The notes beneath the pieces are model-generated. The model did no database searches, was not told the DNA's origin, and worked only from the letters and a program-made list of their open reading frames with translations. From assembly GCF_009389715.1 (NCBI RefSeq), contig NW_024067666.1:3947001-4011000 (forward strand): a stretch of DNA of 64,000 nt, written 5' to 3'. A program made the translations under genes and the position numbers. Below, piece by piece: positions 63,468-64,000 of the stretch; positions within the stretch are counted from its first letter, which is position 1, and each line of letters starts with the position of its first letter. The stretch comes from Phoenix dactylifera. Its lineage: Eukaryota > Streptophyta > Magnoliopsida > Arecales > Arecaceae.

Positions 63468-64000
63468 CTACACTAATCCAAATGGGTCAGTAGCATGCAA
63501 ACAGAACCTACATCTGGGATACAGGCTGCTTCCATATGGAGGAGCTCCTTGCCTCGTCTGGAGGAACAAAAATAGAAAATTGTTGTATCAAAACAGATAA
63601 AGGACAAACACACAGCATGAAATTGGAAGATTTTAAAAAAGATGTCATCACTCATAAGGACTCTTAGAACCATGTATGTGCCAAAATGTGTAAGCTTGCT
63701 AGGTTTTCTCATCTCTCTTTTTGTCAACAATACAAATCCAACAAATAAAATTTCCTTCGCAAAATTTTAAGGTCAATACCTGAAGGGTGCTTGGGTACTC
63801 AGAAGTCCCATAAAGGGAACCTGATAATCCACAAAAGAACAATATTTGATTACAGTAAACAAATACCAAAATTAACGAAAAAAACATCGGCATAAATCCA
63901 AAACATACCACTGGCATACCCAGCAGCCGCAGGACGCTGATAGTATGGCAGAGAAGATCCAGTCGTGCCAGTGCCGGGGGGCGGTGCACCATAGCTAAAA
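63468..64000 (-). CDS. 3' end of a Gly/Pro/Tyr-rich protein, cut by the window edge
   Basis: Three exon pieces join in frame on minus: 64000-63909 (SYGAPPPGTGTTGSS, then LPYYQRPAAAGYAS), 63820-63780 (GSLYGTSEYPSTLQ) and 63557-63468 (TRQGAPPYGSSLYPR, then CRFCLHATDPFGLV and stop). Splice borders are AGTG/GTATGT, ATTATCAG/GTTCC, CTTCAG/GTATTG and CCTCCAG/ACGAGG, with phases 1 then 0. The repeated YG, PPYG and SLY motifs give a low-complexity tail like those of plant RNA-binding (KH or RRM) proteins, but no folded domain is inside the window, so the family is not assigned. The last piece may instead splice again near 63508 (TGTAG/GTTCTG), changing the C-terminus. Confidence 0.5.

Overview
The window is nuclear DNA from a flowering plant. 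The most likely source is a non-grass monocot such as a palm; this is an inference. Supporting it are AT-rich intergenic DNA full of plant transposon relics, GT-AG introns, GC-rich starts to several genes, an Au-type SINE, PIF/Harbinger and hAT miniature elements, small LTR (TRIM) elements, and plant-only genes (autoinhibited Ca2+-ATPase, type-A G-protein gamma subunit, Agenet/ENT protein, miR167). There is no operon, phage, CRISPR array or other prokaryotic feature.

Layout. 0.4-1.7 kb: tandem array of TRIM retro-elements. 3.3-4.4 kb: a MIR167 locus. 9.5-9.8 kb: a second MIR167 locus on the same strand, 5.4 kb away. 11.4-11.8 kb: another TRIM. 12-19.8 kb: no convincing gene, one LINE tail at 17.2-17.5 kb. 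19.8-22.9 kb (minus): intronless Ca2+-ATPase of the ACA12/13 kind. 23.7-25.3 kb: two solo LTRs. 26.5-27.8 kb: a Harbinger-like element carrying about ten 45-bp tandem repeats. 28.3-28.8 kb: LINE 3' end with an RNase H relic. 29.8-33.3 kb (plus): a spliced acidic protein gene whose reading frame shifts about seven times. 33.9-36.7 kb: retroposon tails and a 109-bp tandem repeat. 36.8-37.2 kb (minus): small proline-rich ORF behind two G-box palindromes. 38.2-38.7 kb: TRIM.

41.3-45.4 kb (plus): four-exon G-protein gamma subunit, converging on 45.8-49.5 kb (minus), an ARL5-type small GTPase. 49.8-54.9 kb: MITEs and an Au SINE. 55.6-60.2 kb (minus): Agenet (Tudor-like) plus C-terminal ENT domain protein. 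61.3-61.8 kb: Tourist-like MITE. 63.5-64.0 kb (minus): 3' end of a Gly/Pro/Tyr-rich protein cut by the window edge.

The genes do not form an obvious pathway. The gamma subunit and the ARL5-like GTPase are both signalling or trafficking G-proteins in tail-to-tail arrangement with 310 bp between stop codons; this is probably coincidence. The least expected features are the linked MIR167 pair, the shared-LTR TRIM array, the minisatellite inside a DNA transposon, the unnamed 109-bp repeat, and the frame-shifted acidic gene with duplicated exons. I found no strong case for a wholly new biological system.
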